Source: UBA4416 sp964543545 (GTDB taxonomy: Bacteria; Bacteroidota; Bacteroidia; B-17B0; Aurantibacillaceae). From it: a DNA stretch of 64,000 nucleotides. Below, piece after piece: positions 44,571 through 52,263 of this stretch (position 1 is the first letter of the stretch; the number at the start of each line of letters is the position of its first letter). The stretch is from assembly GCA_964543545.1 (NCBI GenBank), contig CAZIYT010000002.1, forward strand, positions 496,001 through 560,000, written 5' to 3'. Made by a program: the position numbers and the translations under genes. The notes beneath the pieces are model-generated. The model saw only the letters and a program-made list of their open reading frames with translations. It was not told the DNA's origin and did not search any database.

Positions 44571-45149
44571 CTATGAAGTTCTTTTGACAATGTTATTCTC
44601 TAATTTGTAGGTTTGTCCGCTTTCCTGGCAAACAGCATTTACGCCATCTGCAAAATCCAATCTGTGGCCGTATTCGCTCATCCAGCCTATCTGGCGCGAA
44701 GGGTTTCCTACTACCAAAGCAAAGGCAGGAACGGTTTTGGTAACCACAGCGCCCGCCCCGATAAAGGCAAACTCGCCGATGTCGTGTCCGCAAACGATGG
44801 TGGCATTGGCGCCAATGCTGGCCCCTTTTCCTACGCGTGTTTTTGCATATTCCGATTTGCGGTTCACCGCACTGCGCGGATTGATCACATTGGTAAATAC
44901 CATCGATGGTCCCAGGAACACATCATCTTCGCAGGTAACCCCGGTATAGATGGAAACGTTGTTCTGGATCTTGACGTTCTTACCTAAAACAACCTCCGGC
45001 GAGATCACGACGTTTTGCCCGATGTTGCAGTTTTCTCCAATTGTACAATTGGGCATGATATGGCTGAAGTGCCAGATTTTTGTTCCATTTCCAATAGTGC
45101 ATCCTTCATCGATAAAGGCAGAGGAATGGGCAAAATAGGGTTTTTCCAT
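44571..45149 (-). CDS. wbpD: UDP-3-amino-sugar N-acetyltransferase, left-handed beta-helix (WbpD-like)
   Basis: The 192-residue hexapeptide-repeat protein runs as a left-handed beta-helix from about residue 8 (IDEGCTIGNGTKIWHFSHIM, NIGQNVVISPEVVLG). It has the WbpD/WlbB signatures GPSMVFTNVINPRSAVNRKSEY and VCGHDIGEFAFIGAGAVVTK and the ending NPSRQIGWMSEYG. It would acetylate the 3-amino group made by a WbpE-type aminotransferase. That aminotransferase is not in this operon. First gene of the operon, with a good promoter just upstream. Confidence 0.92.
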   Translation of the reverse strand: MEKPYFAHSSAFIDEGCTIGNGTKIWHFSHIMPNCTIGENCNIGQNVVISPEVVLGKNVKIQNNVSIYTGVTCEDDVFLGPSMVFTNVINPRSAVNRKSEYAKTRVGKGASIGANATIVCGHDIGEFAFIGAGAVVTKTVPAFALVVGNPSRQIGWMSEYGHRLDFADGVNAVCQESGQTYKLENNIVKRTS

Positions 45150-45167
45150 AGTTCTTTAAAAAGGTAA

Positions 45168-45200
45168 CAAATTTAACAATTAAACCGGAAACTTACCAAA
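45168..45200 (-). promoter_or_regulatory. Promoter of the nucleotide-sugar operon
   Basis: On the - strand, TTTG (45200-45197), a 21-nt gap and TAAATTTG (45175-45168) match the Bacteroidota consensus exactly. The expected transcript start is about 45161, leaving a leader of about 12 nt before the wbpD-like ATG. Confidence 0.75.
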
Positions 45201-45252
45201 AGTTGTGCCGTTTCAGGAAAATAAGATACATTGCCGTTTTATTTGTGCTGCC

Positions 45253-45927
45253 GTGAGTTTCCGCCTGAATATCAAGTATTATCTTGTCCATACGCTTGGC
45301 TTTACCAATAAGGAGGCGATCAGGGCCATTGGCTCCGGAAACCTGGTGGTAAACGGGCAGGTCATCACCGAAAATAGTGAGTTTGATGAAACCTCGGAGA
45401 TCTTTTACAAGGACACGCTCCTGAAGCCGAATACACCTTTTACCTATATTGCGCTGTATAAGCCCAGGGGCATAGAAACCACGCACAACCCGGAGATAGA
45501 AGCCAACCTCACCACCGTATTTTCATTTGAAAGGCACATGGGATTTGCCGGCCGCCTCGATAAGGAATCCGAGGGACTGCTGATCCTCACCAACGATGGT
45601 AAATACATTCAGCGCATGTCGTCGCCGGTCTTCGAAAAGGAAAAGGAATACCTCGTGACGGTTAACCGCGAATTGACGGATGAGTTCCTCGAAAAGATCC
45701 GGGGAGGCGTGGATATCATGATCTGTAAAACCAAGCCCTGTTTTGCCGAAAAGGTTTCCGGGTTTGAGTTCAGGATCATCCTGACCGAAGGCAAGAACCG
45801 GCAGATCAGGAGGATGTGCAAAGCCCTGGGAAGCAGCGTTACCAGGCTTATCAGGTTGCGAATCGACCGGGTAGAGCTTGGTGATCTGAAACCCGGAGAA
45901 TACCGGAGTTTCAGCCTGACTCCATAA
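45253..45927 (+). CDS. RsuA/RluB/RluF-family pseudouridine synthase
   Basis: The protein has an N-terminal S4-like RNA-binding part (LNIKYYLVHTLGFTNKEAIRAIGSGNLVVNG) and the catalytic domain with GRLDKESEGLLILTNDG, whose Asp attacks the uridine, then TEGKNRQIRRMCKALG. The length and the TNKEAxRAI start resemble RluF (23S rRNA U2604), but RsuA or RluE cannot be excluded. I prefer GTG 45253 (224 residues). The frame extends to GTG 45205, but that segment overlaps the -33 region of the divergent operon and has no family match. Confidence 0.88.
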   Translation: MSFRLNIKYYLVHTLGFTNKEAIRAIGSGNLVVNGQVITENSEFDETSEIFYKDTLLKPNTPFTYIALYKPRGIETTHNPEIEANLTTVFSFERHMGFAGRLDKESEGLLILTNDGKYIQRMSSPVFEKEKEYLVTVNRELTDEFLEKIRGGVDIMICKTKPCFAEKVSGFEFRIILTEGKNRQIRRMCKALGSSVTRLIRLRIDRVELGDLKPGEYRSFSLTP

Positions 45928-45928
45928 A

Positions 45929-45956
45929 AAAAGCCTTCCCGTTTGGCAGGAAGGCT
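45929..45956 (-). terminator. Intrinsic terminator of the - strand T9SS cargo gene
   Basis: AGCCTTCC (45932-45939) pairs with GGAAGGCT (45949-45956). On the - strand the stem is followed by a run of seven T. It lies 23 bp beyond the stop of the 45979-47016 gene and directly after the convergent pseudouridine synthase stop. Confidence 0.85.
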
Positions 45957-45978
45957 CTTCGATAGTTCGTTTAGAAAA

Positions 45979-47016
45979 TTATTCCACGATCAGTTTTTCA
46001 ATACCGGTCGCATTTTTTCCTTGTACACGAATGTGATACACACCGGCGCTTAAGCCCTGGATGTCGATCGCTTCATTGTATAAGCCGGGTTGCAGATCAG
46101 GTTTTGCAACAGATTTTACAACCTGACCTAAAGCATTCACGATATCGATCGTGTAAGATTCTTTTTGTGTCAGGACAAAGTGCAGGGATACTTCGCGGTT
46201 AGCTGGATTCGGGTAAGCTTTGAAGATGATGTCATTCAGTTTTTTGTCGGAAAGGCCTAATACCAGACCCGACAAGGAAGACACCTGGTCCTGTCTCTGG
46301 TTATTGATGCCGGCTGCAGGAGCATTGATGTTGGTATAATTCACCGTAAAGAGCGGGAATTTGTTTCCACCCACATAAAAATTATAGATGACCATGTCCA
46401 TGGTTCCTGTAATAAATCCGCCGGCTAAGCTGAACGTGACATGCTGCGTGGTTTTTATACGGAGGCAATTGGTGTAATTGGCAACACCGCTGTTGAAATT
46501 CAATGTTCCTGATCCGTCAGCGGTAGTGCTAATGGTACTGGCAAAAGTTCCTGTTAAGGTACTGGCAGTTACAGCGCCCGCGCCTGTATCGTTATTCACA
46601 TAGCCAAAAGAGATCGGGTAGCTGGCTATGGTAGCCGCGTTGGTATTGTAATTCAGAACGAACATGCCGGCGTCGAGGCCCAATAATTCATACAGGCTTG
46701 CGCTGGATTTGAAATAAGAACTGGTATTACCATCAGACTGCACGATCGTTGTACCGGGGAAATTAGGAGAATTGGCATCTGTCGAAGGATCAACGAAGTT
46801 ATTTGTGGTCAGGCCTCCTGTCTCGCTTAAACCGTCTATATTCCAGGTGACATTCGCTCCGGAAAGAGCCATTGGCAGAACAACTGTGGTATCGAGGTCT
46901 TTGGTGTCGTAAGTCTCACCAATCACAGGCTCATTGAAAGCTTTGGTCAGTGTAATCTGAGCTTTCACCTGTGAGATGGCCATAAAAGAAAAAGCAAGTA
47001 AGTAGATTTTTTTCAT
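45979..47016 (-). CDS. T9SS-sorted secreted protein of unknown function
   Basis: The 345-residue protein starts at ATG 47016 with a signal peptide ending in QVKAQ (about 19). The central part is beta-rich with many Thr, Ser and Asn residues, and I recognise no enzyme motif. The last 80 residues are a type-A sorting domain (FKAYPNPANREVSLHFVL, IDIVNALGQVV, LSAGVYHIRV). The cargo would be exported by the T9SS and attached to the surface. A perfect TATATTTG -7 box lies just upstream. The frame could extend nine codons to 47043, which lies inside the leader. Confidence 0.85.
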   Translation of the reverse strand: MKKIYLLAFSFMAISQVKAQITLTKAFNEPVIGETYDTKDLDTTVVLPMALSGANVTWNIDGLSETGGLTTNNFVDPSTDANSPNFPGTTIVQSDGNTSSYFKSSASLYELLGLDAGMFVLNYNTNAATIASYPISFGYVNNDTGAGAVTASTLTGTFASTISTTADGSGTLNFNSGVANYTNCLRIKTTQHVTFSLAGGFITGTMDMVIYNFYVGGNKFPLFTVNYTNINAPAAGINNQRQDQVSSLSGLVLGLSDKKLNDIIFKAYPNPANREVSLHFVLTQKESYTIDIVNALGQVVKSVAKPDLQPGLYNEAIDIQGLSAGVYHIRVQGKNATGIEKLIVE

Positions 47017-47040
47017 GTATTTGGGTGTTAAAGGTTTACC

Positions 47041-47048
47041 CAAATATA
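47041..47048 (-). promoter_or_regulatory. -7 promoter box of the T9SS cargo gene
   Basis: On the - strand TATATTTG is a perfect TANNTTTG, about 25 bp before the ATG at 47016. No clear TTTG is found at the -33 position. Confidence 0.5.
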
Positions 47049-47103
47049 ATTTTTTTAAGCCGGAAAAGCTAATGAATCTGATTTTTTTGCAGACAGGAAA
47101 CCT

Positions 47104-48453
47104 TTATATGGTGAGATGAACTCTCAGCGACAGGACCTGGAAAGGCCCTCTGTCGGCATTATAAGCCGGGTTGAGAATAAGCTGGTAGGTGAAAGAGGGG
47201 ATGAGCCGGCCTTTCAGAAGGTTCAGGCTGTAATAGGTTTCCAGCAGGTTCTCCGGGCGGTAGTTCAAAGCGCCGTCGCCAATAATAAACCCCAGTCCGC
47301 CTTTGGAAAGATAAGCCGCATGCTCGTTGGAAAGCCCGGAAACACAATAAGCAAAGCCCAGCACATCATCGCCGCGTTTCCACTGATTCCCTTTGATGCT
47401 GGCTCCTATGCTGAAGGCCCTGTCTATTTCCGTAAAGCACCAGGTCTCATTTTTTCCGTCGTTCCACGATGCCCTGGCAAACAAGCCGACGTTATCGGTG
47501 ATGCTTTGCTCCAGGTTGATACCTGCGCCATACTTACTTCTGCCGTATTGCCTGCTGGCGCTGATGTCGTAGTCATTGACCATAAAGTTGGGATTCGTAC
47601 TATCCGGTGTGCTGATGATATTGGGAGCCGTATAGCTTCCCATAAAAGCCGTATTGTAAAATCCGAGTGCACTTATTTTTCCATTCCGTCCTCCGAGGCT
47701 GTATTTGTATTTTAGCTCCAGGGTATTGGCGTTAGCTTTGCCGATGTGCTGGTCCATCACATTGCCATTGGCTGTGGCAGGCATCATGCTGATGGCATAC
47801 CGGATCTCCCAGCGTTTTCCCACCAGCTCAAGAATAGCGCTTGGCGTATAGCCGCGCGTGTTGGCGGGATAATCCCAGGCGCCATTGCTCATCAGGCCCC
47901 AGCTGAGGAATTGCGTGCGCGGGTCATGAGAAAAGGCATTGTTATCGAAGAAATCGGCAATGGACACCTTTCCGGCCGTTAAGGAAATATACGTTTCGGG
48001 TACATATTTTTGAATCTTATTTTCAGCGTCCTCCTGGAGCACTCTTGCTTTTCCGAGCGGGAAGATCTGCTGGAAGAAAGCACGCGCGACATAGATCTTC
48101 GGCTCCGGGCTTCCTACCCGGAAGGCTTCCCCGTTGGTGAAAGCCGCAACGCCGTAGGCCGACGATAAGCCCGAGCCACCGGCAATTTCCGGATTAAAGA
48201 TAAGCTGCGCGTGAGGCCAGAGACGGAGGCCGGTAAACAGCGTGCTGGTGAGCGTCGTCGCCCATTGCTGCTCAGGTGTCTGGCTGTGCTCGCCGGTGTA
48301 GGCGGCATGAAAGGCAGGCCTGAACTGGCTCACCGTTGTTTCCTGGGCATGCAGGGTAAACCATTTTTCCTTTTGCGGAATGGAATCCTGGGCTTCACCT
48401 ATGCTGTAGCACAGCAGGCACGACCATATCACGTACGATTTTGTTGTCAGCAT
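47104..48453 (-). CDS. Outer-membrane carbohydrate porin (OprB-like)
   Basis: The 449-residue protein has a signal peptide (LLCYSIGEAQ, about 22) and a predicted beta-barrel ending in an aromatic/hydrophobic strand (VLSLRVHLTI). Family-like segments are FHAAYTGEHSQTPEQQW, TAGKVSIADFFDNNAFSHDPRTQFLSWGLMSNGAWDYPANTRGYTP and LELVGKRWEIRYAISMM; I recognise these from OprB-type carbohydrate-selective porins of Bacteroidota. It would allow passive uptake of small sugars. It is 63 bp downstream of another porin gene on the same strand. Confidence 0.8.
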   Translation of the reverse strand: MLTTKSYVIWSCLLCYSIGEAQDSIPQKEKWFTLHAQETTVSQFRPAFHAAYTGEHSQTPEQQWATTLTSTLFTGLRLWPHAQLIFNPEIAGGSGLSSAYGVAAFTNGEAFRVGSPEPKIYVARAFFQQIFPLGKARVLQEDAENKIQKYVPETYISLTAGKVSIADFFDNNAFSHDPRTQFLSWGLMSNGAWDYPANTRGYTPSAILELVGKRWEIRYAISMMPATANGNVMDQHIGKANANTLELKYKYSLGGRNGKISALGFYNTAFMGSYTAPNIISTPDSTNPNFMVNDYDISASRQYGRSKYGAGINLEQSITDNVGLFARASWNDGKNETWCFTEIDRAFSIGASIKGNQWKRGDDVLGFAYCVSGLSNEHAAYLSKGGLGFIIGDGALNYRPENLLETYYSLNLLKGRLIPSFTYQLILNPAYNADRGPFQVLSLRVHLTI

Positions 48454-48516
48454 CTCTATTCTGTTTTTATCAGTGAAGATTATAGGGCCGTATTGTAAAA
48501 AGCATTCTCACCTGAT

Positions 48517-49911
48517 TTAAAATGCCACCTGGTATTGTAACACAATCTGACCTCTGCGGGCGGATTTGGTTTCCGAAATATCGCCGGTCACCGCGTTGGT
48601 ATTGAACACCGGGCGGCTCTGGTAATCGAGGGATAGCTTCGAGTTTTGCCCGGCCATGATCCAGTTAATGCCCAGGTTGTAAATGAGTACCGGGTCGTTT
48701 AATTTTTCATAATTGGCATAGCTTCCGGAAGCATAAGGCTGCAGGGTGCCGTTTTTGCCGAACAGGTCTTTTCTGAACAGGTAAGCGGCCTGTATATACA
48801 CCACCTGGCCGGTGCCAATCAGGGGCACGGCATTTCCCGGGCCGTTAAAGCTTGCGGAAGCATTCGTGCCGTTGGCCACATTCATCGGCCCGGCATTCCG
48901 GATGTAATTAGGGCCGAAGTCGTAATTGAGGAAAGCAGCGTAGGCCGTAACGGCAGTTTGCTTCTCCTTGTCGAGGTATGAATCGTAAAATACGTCAAAG
49001 GCAAATTGCTGCAGCGGTGTTGAAACCGTATCGATCCCGCCAACAGCCGTAGGATCAGGGCGCCGGTACCACATCGCATTGTTCTGATGAGCAAAGCCGG
49101 CCCCGATATTCAACACACGCTTTTTACCCAGGTAAGAACCGGCACTGTAGGGTAGAAGGTTACTTTCCTTATCGAGGAACTGCCATTTCACATAACCCTG
49201 GTATATCATGTCGGGCGCTTTGGTAGAGTAGGCGGCCGTATTGGTTCCGCTCAAAGGCGCTATGGCTGCGCCACCCGGAGCAGTAGTGGATGTCTGCACC
49301 GGGAAAGGATTGGCTGCCGAGAAGCGGTAGTCCAGGCCGCCGATCTGGCCTTTGGCATATACGCCCATTCTGCGTACAAACTGATCGCTCACATCGTTGG
49401 TAGGCTCTTCAATGGTAGGAAGGTCCATCCCAAGGATACTTCCTACTGCCGAGGATGTGTAGCGTGCCGTACCATTCCAGCCGCTTAAGCCGGCTCCCAG
49501 CGTAATGTATTTCTGATAGATAGAGTATTCTGCCGTTACATCGTGAAGAAAAAGACCCGGCTTCCTGGCGGAAATACTGTTCACGTTATTAAGACCGAAC
49601 TGGGTGTAGAAAAAGATTTTTTTAGTGACCTGCCCCATCACCTGGAAGCGCACGCGGCGCAGGCCCACATCGAAGGCGTCTTTTTTTGGCGTACCCGAAA
49701 CCGTGGATCCGGGATTATTATCATTGTACCTCAGCCAGATCTGGGAGAGCCCTGTACCCTGCACGTAACGTGTGCTGTCGTCGCTCAGGTAGATCTTAAG
49801 GCCATCTTTAAAACGTTGGCCGGGCGTTGGTGTGCTTTGTGCGTGTAGAGTCGAAATGCCTAAGGACAAGGATGCTCCCAGGACGAATGCTGATATGAAA
49901 TGTTTCATCAT
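48517..49911 (-). CDS. Outer-membrane porin (OprO/OprP-like beta-barrel)
   Basis: The protein (464 residues from ATG 49911; M at 49908 is equally possible) has a signal peptide ending in STLHAQ (about 24). It is a predicted beta-barrel with AFDVGLRRVRFQVMGQVTKKIFFYTQFGLNNV near the start, typical of phosphate-selective porin-like proteins, and a barrel-like ending (RRGQIVLQYQVAF) with terminal Phe. What it transports is unknown. It precedes the OprB-like gene by 63 bp and may be co-transcribed. A near-consensus -7 box TACATTTA lies at 49969-49962 (- strand). Confidence 0.78.
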   Translation of the reverse strand: MMKHFISAFVLGASLSLGISTLHAQSTPTPGQRFKDGLKIYLSDDSTRYVQGTGLSQIWLRYNDNNPGSTVSGTPKKDAFDVGLRRVRFQVMGQVTKKIFFYTQFGLNNVNSISARKPGLFLHDVTAEYSIYQKYITLGAGLSGWNGTARYTSSAVGSILGMDLPTIEEPTNDVSDQFVRRMGVYAKGQIGGLDYRFSAANPFPVQTSTTAPGGAAIAPLSGTNTAAYSTKAPDMIYQGYVKWQFLDKESNLLPYSAGSYLGKKRVLNIGAGFAHQNNAMWYRRPDPTAVGGIDTVSTPLQQFAFDVFYDSYLDKEKQTAVTAYAAFLNYDFGPNYIRNAGPMNVANGTNASASFNGPGNAVPLIGTGQVVYIQAAYLFRKDLFGKNGTLQPYASGSYANYEKLNDPVLIYNLGINWIMAGQNSKLSLDYQSRPVFNTNAVTGDISETKSARRGQIVLQYQVAF

Positions 49912-50309
49912 GTATTTTTTATCAACCACAGGGCGATAAACTGTTGTTGTGTTAAACCGCCTAAATGTATTGAAAGAAGAGCCTCTGCCTGCAGGAATTT
50001 ACAGATCTTAATAACAACGGGCTTTTGAAATGGTCTTGCCAAAGCCCCGGCTTAATTCGGGTAAAAAACTATGAAATAAAATACCAAAATCAGCCGGGAC
50101 TTAGCAAGGATCCTTGAGCTTAGCTCAGTTTCAAAATCGTGTGCTTGTTGGGGGCCAGAAACATGCTCATTGTGTTTTGATTTCTTAATTGATTTTCAAA
50201 AAATGAGTGTCGTCCTCAGATAAAATACATCGTATACGAACACTGTTTAAAAAACACCGGACAGGAAACACCCGGCACAGCCACAAGCAGCTTGTGGCAT
50301 GGAAAGAAA
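49912..50309. other. 398-bp gap without a recognised gene
   Basis: It holds the leader and probable promoter of the porin gene at its left end. A perfect palindrome GCCACAAGC-A-GCTTGTGGC lies at 50280-50298, 11 bp beyond the stop of the next - strand gene. A TCGTATACGA palindrome is near 50230. I saw no open frame with coding character. Confidence 0.6.
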
Positions 50310-50666
50310 TCAAATACGGAAATTATGAACTTCTATGTAAATAGGGTTCGTGTGTTTTTCTGCCAAAGGGCCGGCAGAATAAGCGATGGGCTGAAAGCCC
50401 CCGATATGGAAAAATGAACTATAAAACGGTAACAGGAACGATTGAACGAATAAGCTCTTTTCACTTTCATTCTCGTTCTTTTCAAGCAGCAGGTTGGTGC
50501 CCGAAGAGGTGCTTTCTTCCTTGGTGGAAACCGCAGAGGACTTGCCGTGGGAAGGGTCGATCTTATGAACGGAGGTATGAAGATTTTGTAGGGTCGTAAC
50601 GCTGAATGAAGCGGTAAAGCAAAACAGAAATAGTAAAGAGAGATATGTGGTTTTGCAGAATTTCAT
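50310..50666 (-). CDS. Small secreted protein of unknown function
   Basis: The 118-residue protein has a signal peptide (LSLLFLFCFTASFS, about 22) followed by a Ser/Lys/Glu-rich, probably disordered stretch (about 30-75) and a hydrophobic, aromatic segment (FVQSFLLPFYSSFFHIGGF, about 73-91). No known domain is recognised. Reality of the gene is supported by a consensus promoter placed 12-42 bp upstream on the same strand. The start is ATG 50666 with a very short leader. Confidence 0.65.
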   Translation of the reverse strand: MKFCKTTYLSLLFLFCFTASFSVTTLQNLHTSVHKIDPSHGKSSAVSTKEESTSSGTNLLLEKNENESEKSLFVQSFLLPFYSSFFHIGGFQPIAYSAGPLAEKHTNPIYIEVHNFRI

Positions 50667-50677
50667 ACAATCAATAA

Positions 50678-50708
50678 CAAATATAAACTAAAATTTGAAT
50701 ATGCCAAA
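50678..50708 (-). promoter_or_regulatory. Promoter of the 118-residue secreted protein gene
   Basis: On the - strand, TTTG (50708-50705), a 19-nt gap and TATATTTG (50685-50678) fit the Bacteroidota consensus exactly. The expected start point is about 50671, five bases before the ATG. Confidence 0.72.
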
Positions 50709-50763
50709 CACAAAAAAAAGGCTTTAACTAAATTTGGACCCGGGCTTAAAAGGGCCTTAACAT

Positions 50764-51013
50764 CAAAGGCGGAATGCAGCGCCAGGGACAGAGTGGTTTG
50801 TCTGAGCCCCGTCCCGCAAGGCGACCAAAGAGATTTCGCCCTTGTTGGTGTTTTTCACCAACAAGGATTCGCTGTTGGTGAGAACACCAACAGCGGCGTA
50901 AGTTATGTTCTGAGTGAAATTTTTTCCAGCCTAAGATTCCAGGAATCCTGAAGGGATTCAATATAAATAATAAGAGAACAAAGCATATGTAAGCTACAAC
51001 CCTGAAGGGGTTG
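50764..51013. repeat. Cluster of three different hairpin repeat families
   Basis: (1) A GCGGAATGCAGCGCCAGGGA element starts at about 50769; part of it recurs at 62723-62735. (2) Two adjacent hairpins share the stem GTTGGTG/CACCAAC: 50840-50866 (11 bp, loop TTTTT) and 50870-50895 (11 bp, loop AGAA). (3) Two hairpins share the loop TGAAG with different 6-bp stems: GAATCC/GGATTC (50943-50959) and CAACCC/GGGTTG (50997-51013). This fills most of the 429-bp gap between genes; no open frame was recognised. Confidence 0.85.
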
Positions 51014-51042
51014 AATAAACGATTTGGATGTACCTGAAAATC

Positions 51043-51076
51043 AAAAAAGCCGTCACAATTATCGTGACGGCTTTTT
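51043..51076. terminator. Intrinsic terminator, symmetric
   Basis: AAAAAGCCGTCAC and GTGACGGCTTTTT pair around a 7-nt loop. It lies 20 bp beyond the stop of the - strand gene at 51096-52070 and could act on both strands. Confidence 0.88.
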
Positions 51077-51095
51077 GAAAAAGAATTAAAACAGT

Positions 51096-52070
51096 TTAAT
51101 TACAATCCACTTTATAAGGACTCGAATTTGCGACGATCTTCGGCTCCGTATATTTTCCGGCGCTGATAAAGGTTTGCTCGTAGTTCACTTCCGTATAGGA
51201 GCAGGTTCCGTTTGGCAATACACCGTATAAAGCAGCATTGATGCTTCTTTTGATAATAGCACCCGTCAGGCTGTTTTTTTCATATTCCCAGTCGGCGTCA
51301 ATCACTTTTATTTTGGTGAATTTTTTGCATCCCCATGAAGCATCTTTAGGAGCTTCGGCATTGGCAAGCTGTAACATTTTTGGTTCCAGGGTTGGCTCTT
51401 TTCTTGCGGCAACCACCGCGTCGAATGTTTTACCGTAGCTGGCTTTTTTAGTGATGTTCAGGTTAAACTCGCCGCTCACAATCGGTGTCAGGGTACGGTC
51501 AAAGTCCCCGAAAACGCCAAAGCTTCCGCCCCACACATCTACTTTTACTTTGTGGCTTCCCATTGCCAGGTCGTTAAATGCCGAGGTCAATGCTTCGGGA
51601 GAAGGCCCGGCTTCGTCGGCTTTATCTTTTTTAAATAAGATCTGGCAGGTGCCGGTTGCAGGATTCAGGGCATCTACCTCAGCAGAATACCGATACCATT
51701 CTGTAGTTGCGCCATCCACATAAAAGACGTAGGTCAGCTTCATGCTTCCGCGAAGGTCTTTGTTAACAACCGGTTTATCGTTTACCTGCTTATCATCACC
51801 TTTCGTTGCCGCTTTAAATTTATACATCGGGTAATTGGCAATTGCCTTTGATAAATAGAGCCTGCCGTAGATATTATCATCCTGTGTGAAAGTTGTTTTA
51901 AAGTCGCTTTCAACGGCCGCGGTTTTAGAGATCCGCTTGGTGGCCCATACGATTTTGTCTACATATTTGGTGTGCATCGGGCTGCTCATGCCTTCTTCAG
52001 GCAATTGCGCGTGTAGCTGTGCCTGCATGGTAAATGCAGAGGCGATCAGTAAAAGAGTGTGTTTTTTCAT
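51096..52070 (-). CDS. Secreted protein of unknown function
   Basis: The 324-residue protein has a signal peptide ending in AQLHAQ (about 22). The mature part looks like two beta-sandwich units: about 50-200 (GRLYLSKAIANYPMYKF, MKLTYVFYVDGATTEWYRY, MGSHKVKVDVWGG) and about 205-324, where cysteines at about 250, 294 and 323 could pair. It has no sorting domain and no lipobox, so it is probably periplasmic. I do not recognise the family. A -7 box and a terminator bracket it, so it is a single-gene unit. Confidence 0.75.
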   Translation of the reverse strand: MKKHTLLLIASAFTMQAQLHAQLPEEGMSSPMHTKYVDKIVWATKRISKTAAVESDFKTTFTQDDNIYGRLYLSKAIANYPMYKFKAATKGDDKQVNDKPVVNKDLRGSMKLTYVFYVDGATTEWYRYSAEVDALNPATGTCQILFKKDKADEAGPSPEALTSAFNDLAMGSHKVKVDVWGGSFGVFGDFDRTLTPIVSGEFNLNITKKASYGKTFDAVVAARKEPTLEPKMLQLANAEAPKDASWGCKKFTKIKVIDADWEYEKNSLTGAIIKRSINAALYGVLPNGTCSYTEVNYEQTFISAGKYTEPKIVANSSPYKVDCN

Positions 52071-52093
52071 GTTACATTATTTTTTGTACAGGG

Positions 52094-52101
52094 CAAAAGT
52101 A
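52094..52101 (-). promoter_or_regulatory. -7 promoter box
   Basis: On the - strand TACTTTTG fits TANNTTTG exactly, 24 bp before the ATG at 52070. No matching TTTG is seen at -33. Confidence 0.45.
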
Positions 52102-52263
52102 AAGCAAAAGAAAGGCTCCCATGTTATGAAATCATGCAGAAAGAAACTGACTTAGCAGCCGCTATAGAAAGAGTGATTATCTGTCGGCAAATCTTGAGTA
52201 TCTGCCTGTGCCCTTCATCTGAAATTCTGCTATTTGGTGCAGGAAAAGGATTGGAAAAGGCCA

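Noticed and set aside
45205..45252. Upstream GTG start for the pseudouridine synthase
   Set aside because: The segment abuts the promoter of the divergent operon and lacks family similarity; GTG 45253 is closer to the family start.
50760..51013. Clustered short repeats as a CRISPR array
   Set aside because: The units are short hairpins of three different families without regular repeat-spacer spacing, and no cas genes are present.
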